From: Planctomycetota bacterium
Lineage (GTDB): Bacteria; Planctomycetota; Phycisphaerae; Phycisphaerales; UBA1924
Direction: 5' to 3'
Length of the DNA: 64,000 bases
Assembly (NCBI GenBank): GCA_024280755.1
Contig: JAJRPN010000032.1
Span: 16,095-80,094, forward strand
The notes below the pieces were generated by a model. The model was given only the letters and a program-made list of their open reading frames with translations. It was not told the origin of the DNA and did no database searches. This document shows positions 23,929 through 31,723 of this stretch, piece after piece; the stretch's first letter is position 1, and each line of letters starts with the position of its first letter. The position numbers were made by a program, and so were the translations under genes.

Positions 23929-24552
23929 TCAATCATTCGATCGTGGCGATGCACTCGCAACGAGCCGAATGGTCGGTGCTTCAAGACGCGAGCCGATCGC
24001 GACATCTTGAAGATCATCGGGTTGGATGATCAGATCGACCGTGACGCGTTTGAGCCGAGGACCAACATCGTAATCCATCGTGAAGACCACATTGTTCAGA
24101 TTCACCAACAGCGGCGCCTCAACCTCGTCCTCCAATGCCCCGCTCACATAGGTCGATAGGACATACCACAGCTCATAGGGTCCTTCACCAACAGGGCCAT
24201 CGCGTCGTTCAAGGCGGGTGACTTTTTCGGTGCTTGTCGACGGATCACGATACGAAACAAACTCGATCCAGTTGGATTCAAGGTTCGGGGTCAAAATCGG
24301 GTTCACAGGATAAGGGCCAAACGAATCACCCGTACGGATCATCGCGGTCAGCCTCTGCATCACAATGCGTGCGACGACATTGGTCGATGCACCCTCGGTA
24401 GTGACCTTATAGGCTTTGAATGAACCATCCAAGGCGCCCAGTGTCGCGGTGAGCAGCGTCGCCGAGATCACCAAAGAGATCAACACTTCGACCATACTGA
24501 ATCCGCTTCGGATTCGGCGAGTTTGCTTAACAATAGAATTCTGAGAACTCAT
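23929..24552 (-). CDS. PilW/GspJ-like prepilin
   Basis: A 207-residue minor pseudopilin. The class III signal is RRIRSGFSMVEVLISLVI: cleavage after Gly, with Phe at +1 and Glu at +5 of the mature chain, followed by a hydrophobic stalk. The rest is a soluble beta-rich domain with no recognised motif. Its start overlaps the stop of the pilX-like gene (ATGA) and it is the last gene of the pilus-like operon. It probably caps or primes a type IV or type II secretion pseudopilus. Confidence 0.82.
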   Translation of the reverse strand: MSSQNSIVKQTRRIRSGFSMVEVLISLVISATLLTATLGALDGSFKAYKVTTEGASTNVVARIVMQRLTAMIRTGDSFGPYPVNPILTPNLESNWIEFVSYRDPSTSTEKVTRLERRDGPVGEGPYELWYVLSTYVSGALEDEVEAPLLVNLNNVVFTMDYDVGPRLKRVTVDLIIQPDDLQDVAIGSRLEAPTIRLVASASPRSND

Positions 24553-27506
24553 ATCGAACCCTCCTGGTAGCTGCCTCGGACTGGAGGCATCGACATGGGA
24601 AGCATCAAACCAGATGGTAGACGCATGTTTGGATTATGACGAAGACGGATCTTACCAAAGCCATTGAACGGCACTGGGGTCGACCCTGGAGGCTGAGGCT
24701 GGGTGTACGAGACATCGGCCAAGCCATCGCCGGTCGTGTCATACCCAACGATTCGCACGCCACCAACAATCGGAAGATCCGCAGGATCAATCGATTCATA
24801 GTCACCATCGCCTGCACCGAAGTATCCAAGCGAGGCGTTAAACCCGGCAGGGTTCCCGATCGGATTCCCCAATGAATCCATCAACGGCCCAGAGCCGAAG
24901 GTTGGATCAAAGGTCAGCAACAACGCGCCATCAATCGTTGTGTTCCCACGCGCATCAAGCACGCCCGCGATAATCGCGCCCTGAAGCACAATGTCCTGCT
25001 CCGGCGGCGAGTTAAACGAACCAAGATCCACAGAGTAGTTGGGCAACATCATCGAACTCGTCAAGATGTCATCCATATCAGCGGTATCAGGATTGAGATA
25101 CCCATTGTTGGGCTCGGTCGGATGCACAGTCGTAAACTGTGTTGCACCCGTAAACTGAAGCTTATTGCGAACCTGTGTATACCCGATCGGGGTATCTGAA
25201 ACGATCGAGCCGACAAACAAGCTGTCATGGAAACGGATGTTGTTTGAATACTGCTTCGTATCGGTTATGCGATCAGAGCCAATGATCAGTGGAGCTGGCA
25301 ACAAAGCATAACTCGCACCATACGAACCGATCTCATTGTCCAACACATCACCCTGATCCAACGGCGAAATGGACAAGTCAGTCAAGAGAATGTTTGCCAA
25401 AGGCGGGATTGCACTCGGTGGCAACATCGGCGGTGCGTTTCCAGCTGTTTCACCGGCATCATCGCCATAAATATAGCGAAGGAACTTGGGCACAGGTGTA
25501 CCAGCTACATTGAGCGTATTGGTCCCGTACTCCGTCCACATCGTATGCGTATTGTCAGCATGGGTACGAACATAGGTCGAGCCCACAAATGTACAGTTGA
25601 CAAACAGTGCATTGAGACCCATCGGGATCTGCACATTGCGAAACACCATGTTCTCAATCACAGGGCGCCAGTAGACATCCGAATAGCTCGGCGAGTTGAA
25701 AGGCGATTTCTCAAAGTACGCCCAACCAGAGTTGTCAGGCAAACCATCCTGATCCAAATCATCCCAAACCGGGAACAAATGAGGCTGATCAGCGCCCGCA
25801 GGATTCATCGGCAAGGTCCAAGCTGACAACGAACTGACATCCGTACCGAGTTGATCAGCAACCTGCTGCCAGAACGGATCGCCGTCGGCTGCTGCGATCA
25901 ACGCGTTTTCTGTATCGGCAAAGCTCGATGAATCAATATCTGGAAGGCGAAGATTATCCGCGCCAAAGATCAACGCAGAATCATCATCACCAGGAACAAT
26001 CGAACCACGCAAGCGTTCACCAATCGGTCCTTGCCCGGCTTCCCATTCACTCGCGGTCACCTTGAAGATTAACCCGCCGCGAACCTTCGCATACCGATCC
26101 ATCGCATCGAGATACCCATCACGCCATCCCAGTTCCGAATCTGAAAACACGCTATGGATCTGGTCATAATCCAAAGGATCTTCATCGGCCGGCTCATAGA
26201 TCCGGTTGCCGTTGGCATCGTCGAATCCATACACGCCATTGTTGTTTCGATCGGGCAAACCCGCATCGATCAATAAGGCCAAGTCTTCATCAATTGCTTC
26301 GCCACCAGCACCAACAAACTCTGGCGCACTCAGATCCAACCCGGCTCGTGTGCCCAAGATCAGATCGGCCGAGAGCGTCACTCGATTGTCGCCGTTGGCA
26401 TCATAGTGACGAATAAAGATGTCCATTTCATCGACATATCCATCGCCCGTCGCATCATTAAACGCGCCGTCGAGGAAACCATCGCCATCAAAGTCTTGAT
26501 CCGCAGGCATCCCCGCACCCTCGATCGGGTGCCCCACGCGAAGTCGGCTGTCGCTATCAACATCGGATGTCGCCAACGATGCCCAGAACTCTGCGATCTT
26601 CACATCAAGGATCGGATCAAGCCCAAGGAAGTCCGATCGCATCACGATCGGATCGCCATTGGCAAAGTCAACCTCGTCAAACCGAGCCCCCAGTTCGCCC
26701 TCGATCTGGACATTCTTCCCGATGAGAATTTTGGAATGTGAAATGATCGCCTGGTCAACAGATTTGGCCAAACGGTAGTCGCGTGTGATAACACGCCGAA
26801 TCGGTTTATTGTTGCGTTGGAAGTCGTAGACCACGCCTTCGACGATCACCCGGATGTACTCGCCGCCAGCGAGTGGTGCGTATCGAATTTGATACGCTGG
26901 CGGTGGATTCGTGTTCTCTGGGTCATCCCATGTATCAATCAGAACAGCCGGGGTGTTCACCCAGTAGGACGATTCGTATTTAGCCGTTGGGATTCCGCCC
27001 GGTGCTGCTTCGATCAGTGGATCATCAACATAATCAAACCCGGTGAGAATATTGGCATCCTCATCGTGGGCATTGACCAATGCTTCTGCGATCCCGCTGG
27101 GAAGCACCGCTTCTGAATAGCCGTCGTATGGGTCGGAAACCTGATACGCACCGATCAACCCACCCTCGCCACGCCAAAGCGCCCACGCAACATCTGCGTC
27201 AATATTACTCTCAGCCAAGATGAATCGTGACGACGCCTCGTTGAGCCGATGCTCAGCAACCGCCAAGCCTGTCTCGGCTGCACTCATCGCACGCATCACA
27301 TGCAGGTGCATGTTCGCGGTGCGAATATTGCCCGTCGATGCAACAGCCATCGCTGCGACGAGTGAGCCAAAGATAATCAAAAACATCATCGCCAAAACAG
27401 AAGCGATCCCCCGGCGGGTGATCACAATCTTTCGTTTGGGTGTGCGAATGCCCTTGGCATCGATTGGCATTGGCCGCGCGTTCTTCGGTAGGGGGTTCGT
27501 TTTCAT
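24549..27506 (-). CDS. Very large PilX-like minor pilin/adhesin with Ca-binding-like loops
   Basis: A 985-residue protein, far longer than ordinary PilX proteins (about 150-250). A hydrophobic stretch at about 30-60 (RGIASVLAMMFLIIFGSLVA) and the following MRAMSAAETGLAVAEHRL match the PilX/GspK-like N-terminus. The central part has several EF-hand-like loops (DFDGDGFLDG, DATGDGYVDE, DRNNNGVYGFDD), suggesting calcium binding. The C-terminal third is beta-rich with repeated short strands. It may form a large tip subunit or adhesin. The start is set at 27506, where a basic N-terminus precedes the helix. Confidence 0.78.
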   Translation of the reverse strand: MKTNPLPKNARPMPIDAKGIRTPKRKIVITRRGIASVLAMMFLIIFGSLVAAMAVASTGNIRTANMHLHVMRAMSAAETGLAVAEHRLNEASSRFILAESNIDADVAWALWRGEGGLIGAYQVSDPYDGYSEAVLPSGIAEALVNAHDEDANILTGFDYVDDPLIEAAPGGIPTAKYESSYWVNTPAVLIDTWDDPENTNPPPAYQIRYAPLAGGEYIRVIVEGVVYDFQRNNKPIRRVITRDYRLAKSVDQAIISHSKILIGKNVQIEGELGARFDEVDFANGDPIVMRSDFLGLDPILDVKIAEFWASLATSDVDSDSRLRVGHPIEGAGMPADQDFDGDGFLDGAFNDATGDGYVDEMDIFIRHYDANGDNRVTLSADLILGTRAGLDLSAPEFVGAGGEAIDEDLALLIDAGLPDRNNNGVYGFDDANGNRIYEPADEDPLDYDQIHSVFSDSELGWRDGYLDAMDRYAKVRGGLIFKVTASEWEAGQGPIGERLRGSIVPGDDDSALIFGADNLRLPDIDSSSFADTENALIAAADGDPFWQQVADQLGTDVSSLSAWTLPMNPAGADQPHLFPVWDDLDQDGLPDNSGWAYFEKSPFNSPSYSDVYWRPVIENMVFRNVQIPMGLNALFVNCTFVGSTYVRTHADNTHTMWTEYGTNTLNVAGTPVPKFLRYIYGDDAGETAGNAPPMLPPSAIPPLANILLTDLSISPLDQGDVLDNEIGSYGASYALLPAPLIIGSDRITDTKQYSNNIRFHDSLFVGSIVSDTPIGYTQVRNKLQFTGATQFTTVHPTEPNNGYLNPDTADMDDILTSSMMLPNYSVDLGSFNSPPEQDIVLQGAIIAGVLDARGNTTIDGALLLTFDPTFGSGPLMDSLGNPIGNPAGFNASLGYFGAGDGDYESIDPADLPIVGGVRIVGYDTTGDGLADVSYTQPQPPGSTPVPFNGFGKIRLRHNPNMRLPSGLMLPMSMPPVRGSYQEGSI

Positions 27507-27571
27507 CGTGTGTAGCCTCTCGCATCCTGTCATAGGAAATAGCCGATCGTCGAACATTCATCTGAGCAAGC

Positions 27572-28285
27572 TCAGGGAACGATCCAAGTCACAGTCGTCA
27601 CCAACTCTGGATTGATGTCATTGGCCCCCTGATAAAACACCAATACGCTCACACGCAATGGATACTCGTCGACTTCTCTGCCCGGGAATGAGCCGTTGGG
27701 CACTTCGAAATAGGCATTGGGATGCGCAACCGATGAATCGAACGGATTGATCTTCTCGACCATAACAGTTTGATACCACCCGAACATCGCATCGCCAGTA
27801 AAGAGCAAGTTCGAATCGGTAGACCCCATCTCCGATCCGTCTTCTGCCAACGCAGGGATTACCTCGCCATATGAGTTGATCGGCCCTGGGAGATCATTAT
27901 CATTGAGCCCCGGTGTGCCTACAAACGAAAAAGTGATGCCATCAAAATCATCGATGTCATCAAAATCTGACACAACAACCTCGCCAGCATCAACGCCCCA
28001 CCCGGCGATAATCATGTTGCCATTCCCATCATCAATCAGTGTAAGCCCGTTGACCGGATCATGATTCGGCAGGTTCCGCGTAAGTTCACGGATCTCATTC
28101 GCCAAAAAAGTTGCGCTCGCTGCATGCGACGACCATTGATTCGATACAATAAATGCTGATTGCGCATCAACCATCGCCAGCACACCGACCCCGATAATCA
28201 CGGTCGCCATCGAGGTCTCGATGAGCGTAAACCCACCGGCTCCTACATGCCCCCGCGATTGATTCGGTTTGGTTCTGCTGCGCAT
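27572..28285 (-). CDS. PilV-like prepilin
   Basis: A 237-residue minor pilin with prepilin cleavage site GAGGFTLIETSMATVIIGVGVL (Gly before Phe, Glu at +5). The following domain is acidic with no recognised fold. A GGGAGAG ribosome site before ATG 28285 decides the start over an upstream ATG. It lies between the pilC-like gene and the pilX-like gene on the same strand, separated by 58 and 65 bases. Confidence 0.82.
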   Translation of the reverse strand: MRSRTKPNQSRGHVGAGGFTLIETSMATVIIGVGVLAMVDAQSAFIVSNQWSSHAASATFLANEIRELTRNLPNHDPVNGLTLIDDGNGNMIIAGWGVDAGEVVVSDFDDIDDFDGITFSFVGTPGLNDNDLPGPINSYGEVIPALAEDGSEMGSTDSNLLFTGDAMFGWYQTVMVEKINPFDSSVAHPNAYFEVPNGSFPGREVDEYPLRVSVLVFYQGANDINPELVTTVTWIVP

Positions 28286-28343
28286 CGTTGTATCTCTCCC
28301 TTGCATGCAGGCAAGTTATGCCCGATTACCATCTAAGCATCCA

Positions 28344-29573
28344 TTACGAGACGAGCTGGCTCATCTTGAAGATTGGAAGAATGATCGCCATCGCAATAAA
28401 ACCAACGATTGAACCCATTAGGATGATCATGATGGGTTCGATCATTCCGGTAACTGCGCGAATATGGTCTTTGAGCTGTTTGGCATAGAACACCGAGATC
28501 TCATCGAGCACCTCGCCGAGCTTACCGGACTCTTCGCCCGCCGAGATCATTTGGATCACAGCCTTGGGCAAAATCGGGTTGCTCTGCAAAGGCTCTGCGA
28601 TCTTTCGACCCTGCTTGACCGAGTTGTGGACCTTGCGCCACATACCCTCAAACAGCTTGTTCCCCGAGATCTCCGAGGTAATCGTCAGCGTATCGAGCAT
28701 CGGCACGCCCGCATTAATCAACTGACCCATCGTCTGCAACGAACGCGTAATATACAACGAACGGAACATGGTTCTGAGCACCGGGATCGAGAGCTTCATC
28801 TTGTCGATCCAGAATGAACCGACTTCTGTTTTGATAAACGCAAACGCGGCACCACTGACTACCGCCAACCCGCCAAGCAGGAACGGCCATTGTTCAGTCA
28901 ATGTTCGCGAGAGCATCATCAAGAAGTTGGTCGCCCAAGGCAACACATCTTCCTTGCCCTCGAAGATCGTATAAAACTTAGGCAATACAAAGGTCAACAA
29001 GAACACCGTCACCGTCACAGCCATCCCGCCAATAATCGCAGGATAGATCGACGCACCGATGACCATCTTCTTCGTTTCGATCTGCTGCCCAATATACCCA
29101 CCAATTCGATCGAGCATCTCGGAGAATGAGCCAGACATTTCTGATGCCCGAACCATATTCACATACAAAGGACCAAAGAGCTTGGGATGGCGTGAGAGCG
29201 CGTCCGAAAACTGCTTACCACTTTCCACATCCGCTTTGAGCTGCTCAATTACCTTCTTGAATGTCTTGTGATCCGTCTGATCAGCAATCCCATCAAGCGC
29301 AGCACGCAGGTTGATCCCCGCTCGGATCATCACCGAAAGCTGGGTCGTAAAATCAAGCACATGCTTTTGCGTTGGCTTTGCCGAGTTGGCAGCTGCAAGA
29401 AAATCTGCAAACTTATTGCCAGTGCTTCCGCCGCCTTTGTCCTGATCGACCGCCATCACATGGACGCCCTGATTGCGCAGGATCGCTGCCGCAGCGCTTG
29501 CGCTGTCGGCTGCCATCGTGCCCGATTGGATTTTGCCGTCCTGTGATCTGACTTGGAACTTATAGCTTGGCAT
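28344..29573 (-). CDS. pilC: Type IV pilus/type II secretion inner-membrane platform protein
   Basis: A 409-residue protein of the PilC/GspF family. The N-terminal MPSYKFQVRSQDGKIQSG and AAILRNQGVHVM are family typical. Two repeated cytoplasmic domains (about 70-190 and 275-395) are each followed by membrane helices (about 175-200, 225-245 and 380-405). It forms the inner-membrane platform on which the motor ATPase acts to extract or insert pilin. It lies 27 bases after the pilT-like ATPase in the same operon. Confidence 0.9.
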   Translation of the reverse strand: MPSYKFQVRSQDGKIQSGTMAADSASAAAAILRNQGVHVMAVDQDKGGGSTGNKFADFLAAANSAKPTQKHVLDFTTQLSVMIRAGINLRAALDGIADQTDHKTFKKVIEQLKADVESGKQFSDALSRHPKLFGPLYVNMVRASEMSGSFSEMLDRIGGYIGQQIETKKMVIGASIYPAIIGGMAVTVTVFLLTFVLPKFYTIFEGKEDVLPWATNFLMMLSRTLTEQWPFLLGGLAVVSGAAFAFIKTEVGSFWIDKMKLSIPVLRTMFRSLYITRSLQTMGQLINAGVPMLDTLTITSEISGNKLFEGMWRKVHNSVKQGRKIAEPLQSNPILPKAVIQMISAGEESGKLGEVLDEISVFYAKQLKDHIRAVTGMIEPIMIILMGSIVGFIAMAIILPIFKMSQLVS

Positions 29574-29600
29574 GGGAACTCCTACTCACACTTCGAATAT

Positions 29601-30656
29601 TTAGGCAACAAGCTGGCGTTCGAGCTTGTCGGGGAAGACCGCCTTGGCGATGGCATCTTCTTTCGAGATCGTGCCGTTAAAATACAACTCTGCGATCGAT
29701 GAATCCAAAGAACACATACCAATAGCACGCGAGGTCTCGATCACATTGGGGATCTCGAAAATCTTGTTCTCACGAATCAAGTTGCGAACCGCAGGCGTAC
29801 AAAGCAGCGTCTCCACCGCAGGCACCATGCCCGGGCGATCAGAACGCGTAAAGAGTGTCTGCGAAACCACAGCCTGCAAAGTCGTCGAGAGCATCGAACG
29901 AATCTGGCTCTGCTGACCCGACGGATACATATCAATAATTCGTGATACGGTCTGCGAAGCATTCACCGTATGAAGCGTGGAGAGAACCAGATGACCAGTC
30001 TCGCCAGCCGAGATCGCCAGCGAAGTTGTTTCAAGGTCACGCATTTCGCCAACCAGAATAATATCTGGGTCCTGACGAAGTGCATGCTTCAATCCAGAGG
30101 TAAAGCTGATCATGTCGCGCCCAAGCTCACGCTGCTCGATCAGGCACTGATCCGATTCAAACATGTATTCAACCGGGTCTTCGAGCGTGATGATGTGCTT
30201 GGAATAGCGTTGATTCATCGATTGGATCATCGCAGCAAGCGTGGTCGACTTACCCGAGCCGGTATCACCCGTCACGAGCACCAATCCACGAGGCAGATAG
30301 GTCAAGCGAGCGATCACCTCGGGCAATCCCAACGCACTCAGCGGAGGCACCTTAGACTTAATCGCACGCATCGCCAGTCCGATCACACCCTTTTGCATAT
30401 GAGCATTGACACGGTAGCGAGCAAGACCCGGGATCTCATACGAGAAGTCGGCGTCCTTGTCGCGAGCGAACATATCGAGCACTTCCTTGTTGGAGATGCT
30501 TTTGAACATGGCCTCGACAACAGCCGGGTCCATTTTGATATCGCTCATAGGTTTGATCACCTGATGCACCCGCATCGACGCGGGTTCATTCGAGACAATA
30601 TGAATATCCGAAGCATCCGCTTCATGAGCTTGACGAAGTATGGCATCGAGTTCCAC
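29601..30656 (-). CDS. pilT: PilT-type pilus motor ATPase
   Basis: A 351-residue secretion ATPase, the length of PilT retraction motors. It has an N-terminal ASDIHI domain, Walker A GDTGSGKSTT near residue 132, the Asp box ITLEDPVEY, Walker B DIILVGEMRD and the His box TGHLVLSTLHT. GTG 30656 is chosen because GGAGA lies eight bases upstream and the frame further up has no similarity. It heads the operon of pilC-, pilV-, pilX- and pilW-like genes. No separate extension ATPase (PilB) is present, so it may serve a secretion-like system. Confidence 0.9.
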   Translation of the reverse strand: MELDAILRQAHEADASDIHIVSNEPASMRVHQVIKPMSDIKMDPAVVEAMFKSISNKEVLDMFARDKDADFSYEIPGLARYRVNAHMQKGVIGLAMRAIKSKVPPLSALGLPEVIARLTYLPRGLVLVTGDTGSGKSTTLAAMIQSMNQRYSKHIITLEDPVEYMFESDQCLIEQRELGRDMISFTSGLKHALRQDPDIILVGEMRDLETTSLAISAGETGHLVLSTLHTVNASQTVSRIIDMYPSGQQSQIRSMLSTTLQAVVSQTLFTRSDRPGMVPAVETLLCTPAVRNLIRENKIFEIPNVIETSRAIGMCSLDSSIAELYFNGTISKEDAIAKAVFPDKLERQLVA

Positions 30657-31029
30657 AGCGAGTTCTCCGAAGATGAACAACCTTTCGCACAAGTAACAAC
30701 CCTGTGCATCTTCCCAGTTCATCGGTGGTTTGGCGGGTCCGGTTCAGACCCATCCCGTGAGAGTGTGCGAAATCCCTGCCGGTTATGCGGGCGAATCAAC
30801 AGAACACTCTTCATGTGTTTGAGAGGGAATCCATCACACCCTGCACAACCGTCACAGACAAACCCCTTGTCCCTCACCCGTCCTGACGGGGGAGGTGTCG
30901 AACGCAATGAGACGGAGGGGGTCCTCTCTCTCTCTTATTTTCATCTACAAACAAATTGGAAGAAAGTCCAAGACCCCCTCCGCCCTTCGGGCACCTCCTC
31001 CGTCAGGACGGGGGAGGGACAAGAATCTA
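30657..31029. other. Gene-free region between pilT and rnhA
   Basis: A 373-base spacer. The half next to pilT (30657-30865) should hold the pilus operon promoter, for which no clear boxes were found. The other half is the family A element A4. Long plus-strand frames crossing this area are antisense to pilT or rnhA, or run through the repeat, and are not genes. Confidence 0.5.
30866..31023. repeat. Family A palindromic element A4
   Basis: Bounded by CTTGTCCCTC (30866) and its exact inverse GAGGGACAAG (31014-31023). The hairpin-forming CACCCGTCCTGACGGGGG and CCTCCGTCAGGACGGGGGAGG lie inside. The modules are GTGTCGAACGCAATGAGACGG on the left and CCGCCCTTCGGGCACC on the right, around a pyrimidine-rich spacer. 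It ends seven bases before the rnhA stop codon, so the rnhA transcript must run into it. Confidence 0.88.
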
Positions 31030-31518
31030 TCATCGCCCGGCATACATATCTCGGGCTTCCACCGCGAGATCATCAACCCGTTCATTCTCCGCGTGCCCGG
31101 CGTGCCCCTTGACCCAATGAAACTTGATCGTGTGTTCCTTCTTGAGCTCATCAAGCTGCTTCCACAGATCCACATTCTTCACAGGCTGCTTGCTCGCCGT
31201 CTTCCAACCCTTGCGTTTCCAACCCGCCATCCATTGCTCAAGCCCCTTGAGCACATATTGCGAATCCGAATACAACTCGACCGTGCTCGGGCGAGTCAAT
31301 GCCGTGAGACCTTCTATAACCCCCGTCAACTCCATCCGGTTATTGGTCGTGTCCTTCTCGCCCCCGTTGCGCTCGATGGCTTTGCCCGTCTTGGGATGAC
31401 GGAGCAAAAACGCCCACCCCCCCGGGCCAGGATTCCCCGAACAGGCTCCATCGGTATAGAGTTCAACAGTCGGACGAACAGATTCTTTATCGATACTTTG
31501 GGTGGTTTGATCATTCAC
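31030..31518 (-). CDS. rnhA: Ribonuclease HI
   Basis: A 162-residue RNase HI, which cleaves the RNA strand of RNA-DNA hybrids. The four acidic catalytic residues are recognisable: Asp in [15 protein letters not shown], Glu in NNRMEL, Asp in YSDSQYV and Asp in NERVDDLA, with the His of WVKGHAGH. The basic protrusion ([17 protein letters not shown]) is present. GTG 31518 gives family length. The gene is flanked on both sides by family A elements sharing the same terminal words. Confidence 0.93.
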   Translation of the reverse strand: MNDQTTQSIDKESVRPTVELYTDGACSGNPGPGGWAFLLRHPKTGKAIERNGGEKDTTNNRMELTGVIEGLTALTRPSTVELYSDSQYVLKGLEQWMAGWKRKGWKTASKQPVKNVDLWKQLDELKKEHTIKFHWVKGHAGHAENERVDDLAVEARDMYAGR

Positions 31519-31545
31519 GCCCCCATCATACCCTGCTCGAACTCT

Positions 31546-31688
31546 CTTGTTCCTCCCCCCGTCCTGACGGGGGAGGTGGCTGCGTCTTCGCAGACGGAGG
31601 GGGCTTCTGGAATACCTTACCAAAATACAAAGCCCCCTCCGTCTCACTGCGTTCGACACCTCCCCCGTCCTGACGGGGGAGGGACAAG
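31546..31688. repeat. Family A palindromic element A5
   Basis: The shortest and simplest copy. CTTGTTCCTC (31546) and GAGGGACAAG (31679-31688) mark the ends; CCGTCCTGACGGGGGAGG hairpins stand at both sides; the modules are GGCTGCGTCTTCGCAGACGG on the left and CCGTCTCACTGCGTTCGACACC on the right, around a 33-base AT-rich spacer. It lies in the divergent space between the rnhA and purL starts. Confidence 0.88.
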
Positions 31689-31723
31689 AAAGAAGATTGC
31701 CCGCCGTCGGTCTACCATCGCCC

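Noticed and set aside
29970..31112. 380-codon plus-strand frame opposite pilT and through a repeat
   Set aside because: Antisense to pilT, then runs into the family A element; no family likeness.
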